A stretch of DNA of 64,000 bases, taken from NCBI GenBank assembly GCA_905182555.1, contig CAJJBX010000001.1:62001-126000 (forward strand), read 5' to 3'. Of this stretch, positions 63,179-64,000 are shown piece by piece (the first letter of the stretch is position 1; every line of letters starts with the position of its first letter). A program made the translations under genes and the position numbers. This stretch comes from an uncultured Ilumatobacter sp. (GTDB lineage Bacteria; Actinomycetota; Acidimicrobiia; Acidimicrobiales; Ilumatobacteraceae). Below the pieces are notes generated by a model. That model was not told the origin of the DNA, made no database searches, and saw only the letters and a list, made by a program, of their open reading frames with translations.

Positions 63179-64000
63179 ATGACTGACCCGATTCGCATCG
63201 CCAACTGCTCCGGCTTCTTCGGCGACAGGCCGAGCGGCGCGCTCGAGATGGTCGAGGGTGGGCCGATCGACGTCCTCACTGGCGACTGGCTTGCCGAGCT
63301 GACGATGCTGATCCTGAGCCGTATCCGCGCAAAGCGCCCTGGGCAGGGTTACGCACGAACGTTCGTCGGACAGATGGAACAGGTGATGGGCACCTGCATG
63401 GAGAAGGGCATCAAGGTGGTGTCCAACGCCGGCGGCCTCGACCCTGACGGCTGTGCCGAAGCGGTCAAGGACGTTGCCGACAATCTCGGCCTTAATCCCA
63501 CGATCGCCTACGTGAACGGCGACGACCTCCTTCCGCGCATCCACGAACTGGCAGCAAGCGGAGCGCTCAAACCGTTCGCGGGATCCTCCGACCTGACACG
63601 ATTAGGCAACCTCGATGCTTATGTCAGCGCCAACGCCTACCTCGGTTGCTTCGGCATCGTCGACGCGCTGACGCGCGGGGCCGACATTGTCATTACCGGC
63701 CGCGTCACCGACGCGGCTGTTGTCTGCGGCCCGGCCGCTTGGCACCACGGGTGGAAACGAACCGACCTCGATCAGCTCGCCGGTGGCGTGGTGGCTGGTC
63801 ATCTCATCGAATGCAGCGCACAGGTGACCGGTGGCAACTACTCGTTCTTCACCGAGATCGAAGGCCGCGAAGAAGTCGGCGGACGCGCCCGATTCGGCTT
63901 TCCATGGGCCGATATCGCCGCCGACGGATCATCGGTCATTGGCAAGCACGACGGCAGTGGTGGCCAGGTCTCGGTCGGCACAGTGACCTCGCAGTTGCTG
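63179..64000 (+). CDS. AtuA-like DUF1446 protein (cut by the window end)
   Basis: At least 274 residues of a DUF1446/AtuA protein. IRIANCSGFFGDRPSGALEMVEGGPIDVLTGDWLAELTM at the N-terminus, KGIKVVSNAGGLDPDGCAEAV, ALTRGADIVITGRVTDAAVV and GGNYSFFTEIEG are the family landmarks. AtuA genes accompany geranyl-CoA carboxylase and liu-type carboxylases in acyclic terpene and leucine degradation. The molecular role is not settled. ATG 63179 starts 20 bases after the repeat; no stop before 64000. Confidence 0.87.
   Translation, partial: MTDPIRIANCSGFFGDRPSGALEMVEGGPIDVLTGDWLAELTMLILSRIRAKRPGQGYARTFVGQMEQVMGTCMEKGIKVVSNAGGLDPDGCAEAVKDVADNLGLNPTIAYVNGDDLLPRIHELAASGALKPFAGSSDLTRLGNLDAYVSANAYLGCFGIVDALTRGADIVITGRVTDAAVVCGPAAWHHGWKRTDLDQLAGGVVAGHLIECSAQVTGGNYSFFTEIEGREEVGGRARFGFPWADIAADGSSVIGKHDGSGGQVSVGTVTSQLL

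Noticed and set aside
1..64000. CRISPR arrays, rRNA, tRNA, prophage or insertion sequences
   Set aside because: No regularly spaced repeats, no rRNA-like stretches, no cloverleaf candidates in the intergenic gaps and no transposase or phage structural genes were seen by eye; a tRNAscan and Infernal run would be the proper test.

Overview
The window reads as a chromosomal segment of a high-GC actinobacterium, most likely an uncultured marine or freshwater Acidimicrobiia (Ilumatobacter-like). The reasons are the G/C-ending codons, an F420-type LLM oxidoreductase, a DUF222-HNH protein, a TIGR03084 DinB-type protein, many acyl-CoA enzymes and biotin-dependent carboxylases, and no rRNA, tRNA, CRISPR array, phage or transposase. 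It is dense with genes on both strands and many pairs overlap at ATGA. At least thirteen reading-frame breaks occur, several in genes that should be essential (ddl) or highly conserved. Most sit in short homopolymers or GC-rich patches, so I treat them as probable consensus or assembly errors rather than pseudogenes.

Layout. 0-2.2 kb: DUF4956 membrane protein, VTC-type polyphosphate polymerase domain and an alpha/beta hydrolase. 2.2-5.4 kb (minus): flavin monooxygenase with an aberrant N-terminus, PfkB kinase, NTF2-like protein and ABM monooxygenase. 5.5-9.7 kb: acyl-ACP thioesterase, selenophosphate synthetase SelD whose catalytic Cys codon is an in-frame UGA (probable selenocysteine), an ACT-domain GcvR-like protein, an LLM oxidoreductase and a VOC protein. 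9.8-12.5 kb: DUF222-HNH protein and AzlCD exporter. 12.8-16.5 kb: a LysR regulator divergent from a tmpA-tmpB-like pair plus a 3-hydroxyisobutyrate-dehydrogenase-like gene, a probable route from 2-(trimethylammonio)ethylphosphonate to glycine betaine and phosphate. 16.5-28.2 kb: MBL-fold alkylsulfatase, SDRs, prolyl-hydroxylase-like oxygenase, DUF2855 protein, RlmI-like methyltransferase, hydrolase, DUF2207-like protein, MscS channel and acyl-CoA dehydrogenase. 28.3-35.5 kb: UDP-glucose dehydrogenase with UDP-glucuronate decarboxylase (UDP-xylose synthesis), ClC channel, a carboxyltransferase with a broken biotinyl domain, and an MFS transporter.

35.8-44.4 kb: an unrecognised propeller-like protein, then a four-gene minus-strand operon: acyl reductase-HAD fusion, alcohol dehydrogenase, LarA-like DUF2088 protein and PlsC-like acyltransferase. 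It lies opposite a TetR gene with a 16-bp palindrome between them and is a candidate uncharacterised lipid pathway. 44.5-49.5 kb: ddl and murF head to head with overlapping start codons, MFS transporter, epoxide hydrolase. 49.6-54.9 kb: phenylacetate degradation (paaI, MarR, paaK, paaA, paaD, paaB, paaC) closed by a strong terminator; paaE is not seen. 55-64 kb: Met/Asp-repeat lipoprotein, membrane protein, acyl-CoA dehydrogenase, DinB-type protein and TetR, divergent from an accD-type carboxyltransferase, a biotin carboxylase/BCCP chain and AtuA (cut by the window edge), resembling leucine or acyclic-terpene catabolism.

The strongest leads are the UGA-containing selD, the tmpAB-like phosphonate locus and the reductase-HAD/LarA/PlsC operon. 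A caution for any user: several conserved genes carry short stretches whose codon use differs from their flanks, and in paaK such a stretch is bounded by a frameshift and an in-frame deletion. Chimeric assembly or intragenic recombination should be ruled out before drawing functional conclusions from those genes.
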